Below, in pieces: positions 32,570 to 34,409 of a DNA stretch of 34,409 bases (its first letter is position 1; every line of letters begins with the position of its first letter). Source of the stretch: Oscillospiraceae bacterium (GTDB taxonomy: Bacteria; Bacillota; Clostridia; Oscillospirales; Ruminococcaceae). Under the pieces are notes generated by a model that was not told the origin of the DNA, did not search any database, and saw nothing but the letters and a program-made list of their open reading frames with translations. Position numbers and translations under genes: made by a program. The DNA is taken from the NCBI GenBank assembly GCA_018434245.1, contig JAHDPQ010000139.1, positions 1-34,409 on the forward strand, in the 5' to 3' direction.

Positions 32570-32830
32570 CTATCCATCCTCATGGCCCGTACCTTCGCTT
32601 TCTTTACCTTGTGCCTTCACGCTTTCCAAACCGGTAATGAAAGCGCTGAGCTTTTGCAAGCTAAAATGATCCAGTTGATAAACGGCCTCAATGATTTCAT
32701 CCTGCAGCCGCTTTATCCGATTATTTTGCACCGCATCATCCTCTTTCTCAATAGCATAAAACGCTTGACTGGGTTAGGTCGGTTTGGTAATATATAGGCA
32801 GTAATCCGGTTGTTTTTCTATTTCATCATA
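32570..32830 (-). pseudogene. Decayed small gene at the head of the cluster
   Basis: One minus-strand frame reads like protein for 86 codons: YDEIEKQPDYCLYITKPT, then an in-frame TAA (32776-32774), then PSQAFYAIEKEDDAVQNNRI and a helical stretch (LQDEIIEAVYQLDHFSLQKL) to a TAG at 32570. There is no start codon and a TAG precedes the reading frame. Its end overlaps the possible 32583 start of the next gene, as in a coupled operon. It is most simply a broken first gene; the family is not recognised. Confidence 0.5.
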
Positions 32831-32850
32831 CTAAAAATACCACCTGCCGT

Positions 32851-32904
32851 AATCATCCCGGGGGTGATTGTCAAGTTAAAATAGGGGTGATTTTTGGGGT
32901 GATT
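32851..32904 (+). repeat. Repeated GGGGTGATT boxes between divergent genes
   Basis: GGGGTGATT occurs at 32861-32869, 32884-32892 and 32896-32904, and the first copy faces an inverted partial copy (AATCATCCC at 32851-32859), forming a near-palindrome. A TTGACA on the minus strand (32874-32869) lies between the boxes. The arrangement looks like an operator controlling the divergent lipoprotein gene, the minus-strand cluster, or both. Confidence 0.55.
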
Positions 32905-33016
32905 TTTTATGACTTGCCAAATACTCTAACTATGTCAACGAAAAAACTCTTATCTGGTGTGTTCCGATGGGCAATGAAGAAAGATTTTTCAAAATACGCC
33001 TTGCGGGAAGGAATAG

Positions 33017-34405
33017 ATGTTGATGAAAAAGAAATGTGTCGTTTGGGTACTGTTGCTGTCCGTCCTACTGTCTGCCTGTGGACAGACAAGCGGATGGAAC
33101 CCGAACAGTCCGATAACCCTTACCCTGTGGCATAATTTTGGCGGACAGATGCAGGCCACAATGGATGAGCAGATCGAAGAGTTTAACGCCACGGTTGGCA
33201 AGGAAAAGGGCATTGTCATAAGCGTCACCTCTATTTCAGGCTCAGCTGCTTTGCAAGAGAAGCTGACCATGATCGCTGCGGGTGACCCAGGTGCGCCTGA
33301 AATGCCCAATATTACCACCTGTTATCCTGCTACGGCAACGCTGCTTGCGGACAAAGGGCTGCTTGTACCGATGGATGGTTACTTTACCGATGCGGAACTC
33401 GCGGACTATCTGCCCCAGTTTCTAGAGGAAGGCCGGCTGCCCGACGGAAAGCTCTATGTGTTTCCCTTTGCCAAATCCACCGAGGTGCTTTTTCTAAACC
33501 AAACGCTGTTCGAGCGTTTTTCATCAGCCACCGGGATTACAGCGGACAGCCTTGCCACCTTTGAAGGGATCGCCAGGGCTGCGATGCAATATTACCGGTG
33601 GACTGATGAGCAGACGCCAGACATACCAAACGATGGAAAATTCTTTTATTCTACCGATTCATTTTTCAATCTGGCTCAGGTTGGAATGGAGCAGATGGGG
33701 ACCTCTCTCTTTCACCGAGAGAAACTTCGGATGAACACACCGGAATTCGAGCGGATCTGGAATGCTGTTTTTGAACCGGCAGTAAAGGGCGGCTACGCCA
33801 TTTATGACGGCTATTCCTCGGATCTTTCCAAGACGGGCGATATCCTTTGTTCCACAGGATCGACAGCGGGCATTCTCTTTTATGGAGAGGAAATTACCTA
33901 TCCAAATAACACAAAAGAAAGGGTAGAATACGCTGTTCTACCGTACCCAGTCTTTGAAGCTGGCAAAAAAATCGCCATTCAGAGAGGCAGTGGCCTGGTA
34001 GTGGCAAAATCCACACCGGAAAAAGAAGCGGCGGCCGCTCTGTTCCTGAAATGGTTTGCCTCCCCGGAACAGAACATGCGCTTTGTGGCATCTACCGGCT
34101 ATCTACCGGTGACCGGACGGGCTTTTACCAACCACATGGAGCAAGAAATTGCCAAAAACAATAACCCAAATATTCAAAAACTACTGCGTACCGCTATGGA
34201 TGTTTACAAGGAATATGATTTTTATATACCGCCGGTGTTTGATGGCTTCAATCTCATCAGCGGCGATTTTGAGGCCGGGTTCTTTGCCATTGCCCAGAAA
34301 AGGCGGGAGCAGTATTTGGAAAACCTGCAAATAATGGAGTCGCAGGCCGCCTATGAGAAGGCGGCAAGTGGCGCCCTAAAAGAGTTTATCGCAGCACAGC
34401 CATAA
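33017..34405 (+). CDS. Solute-binding lipoprotein of an ABC transporter (family 1)
   Basis: A 462-residue exported lipoprotein with lipobox LLSAC (C21), followed by ITLTLWHNFGGQMQATMDEQ, the start typical of family 1 solute-binding proteins for sugars and related compounds. Further family features are EFNATVGKEKGIVISV, MPNITTCYPATATLLADKGL, KLYVFPFAKSTEVLFLNQ and the late FLKWFASPEQNMRFVASTGY. The ligand cannot be told. GGAAGGA lies just upstream of the ATG at 33017; an ATG at 33023 is the alternative. Permease or sensor genes would be expected next, beyond the window, which ends 4 bases after the stop. Confidence 0.9.
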   Translation: MLMKKKCVVWVLLLSVLLSACGQTSGWNPNSPITLTLWHNFGGQMQATMDEQIEEFNATVGKEKGIVISVTSISGSAALQEKLTMIAAGDPGAPEMPNITTCYPATATLLADKGLLVPMDGYFTDAELADYLPQFLEEGRLPDGKLYVFPFAKSTEVLFLNQTLFERFSSATGITADSLATFEGIARAAMQYYRWTDEQTPDIPNDGKFFYSTDSFFNLAQVGMEQMGTSLFHREKLRMNTPEFERIWNAVFEPAVKGGYAIYDGYSSDLSKTGDILCSTGSTAGILFYGEEITYPNNTKERVEYAVLPYPVFEAGKKIAIQRGSGLVVAKSTPEKEAAAALFLKWFASPEQNMRFVASTGYLPVTGRAFTNHMEQEIAKNNNPNIQKLLRTAMDVYKEYDFYIPPVFDGFNLISGDFEAGFFAIAQKRREQYLENLQIMESQAAYEKAASGALKEFIAAQP

Positions 34406-34409
34406 AAAA

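Noticed and set aside
70-32776. Stop-codon reassignment (TAA read as Gln), suggested by CAA at the L15 end and TAA inside the decayed gene
   Set aside because: TAA ends the KOW gene, rpmJ, rpsM, rpsK and rpsD at the proper places, so the standard code holds.
31973-32797. Plus-strand open frame of 274 codons across the zinc-ribbon genes
   Set aside because: The minus-strand genes under it show clear CxxC zinc-ribbon patterns and coupled starts; this frame shows no domain.
32887-33135. Plus-strand frame MSTKKLLSGVFRWAMKKDFS overlapping the solute-binding gene
   Set aside because: It looks partly protein-like but has no ribosome binding site and overlaps the signal peptide region of a convincing gene in another frame.
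1-34409. CRISPR array, insertion sequence or integrase gene
   Set aside because: No regularly spaced repeats, transposase or recombinase was found; the only mobility sign is the tRNA fragment.

Overview
The window comes from a Gram-positive member of the Clostridia, most likely Oscillospiraceae/Ruminococcaceae or a close relative. This rests on gene content and order: the ribosomal/secretion/RNA polymerase block runs rplO-secY-adk-map-KOW-infA-rpmJ-rpsM-rpsK-rpsD-rpoA-rplQ with strong AGGAGG-type ribosome binding sites, many genes encode lipobox signal peptides, and sigma-A-type TTGACA/TATAAT promoters are visible. The genus cannot be named from sequence alone.

Region 1 (1-6.5 kb, + strand) is the end of the spc operon and the alpha operon, closed by a strong terminator at about 6450. 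Its oddities are the absence of a stop codon between L15 and SecY, heptamer-type repeats beside rpmJ, and a structured rpoA leader. Region 2 (6.7-17.2 kb) is a set of largely independent genes. They are a CheW domain split by a zinc-binding CZB domain behind a consensus promoter; a GLUG-repeat lipoprotein followed by a zinc-ribbon/TM2 protein; a YfhO-family membrane protein; a P-loop ATPase on the minus strand; an ABC-F ribosomal-protection protein on the minus strand with a leader of about 260 nt that carries a 4-codon upstream ORF; and an amidase_6-type lipoprotein. Region 3 (17.2-20.6 kb) is visibly more AT-rich and holds an OmpR-type response regulator, its overlapping histidine kinase, and a small secreted DUF2680-like protein with its own promoter, probably an acquired envelope-sensing module.

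Region 4 (20.7-32.8 kb, minus strand) begins at its left edge with the 3' part of a tRNA-Lys(UUU) gene and that gene's terminator, the kind of scar left by integration at a tRNA 3' end. To its right lies a ten-gene co-directional cluster. In transcription order it encodes four cytoplasmic zinc-ribbon proteins with overlapping or nearly abutting ends, a small multi-pass membrane protein, two lipoproteins that share a W-P-S-x-D-L motif, a 2199-residue lipoprotein with two tandem von Willebrand A domains, a zinc-ribbon membrane protein, and a coiled-coil/zinc-ribbon protein. This cluster is the best candidate for an undescribed system: a giant metal-dependent surface lipoprotein made together with a family of zinc-ribbon adaptors and membrane partners. 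A decayed small gene precedes it. A repeat-rich intergenic region then separates it from a divergent solute-binding lipoprotein gene at the right end (33.0-34.4 kb), whose transporter or sensor partners would lie outside the window.

Functions in regions 1-3 follow from known families. The role of the region 4 cluster is not known to me; what is offered there is architecture and inference.
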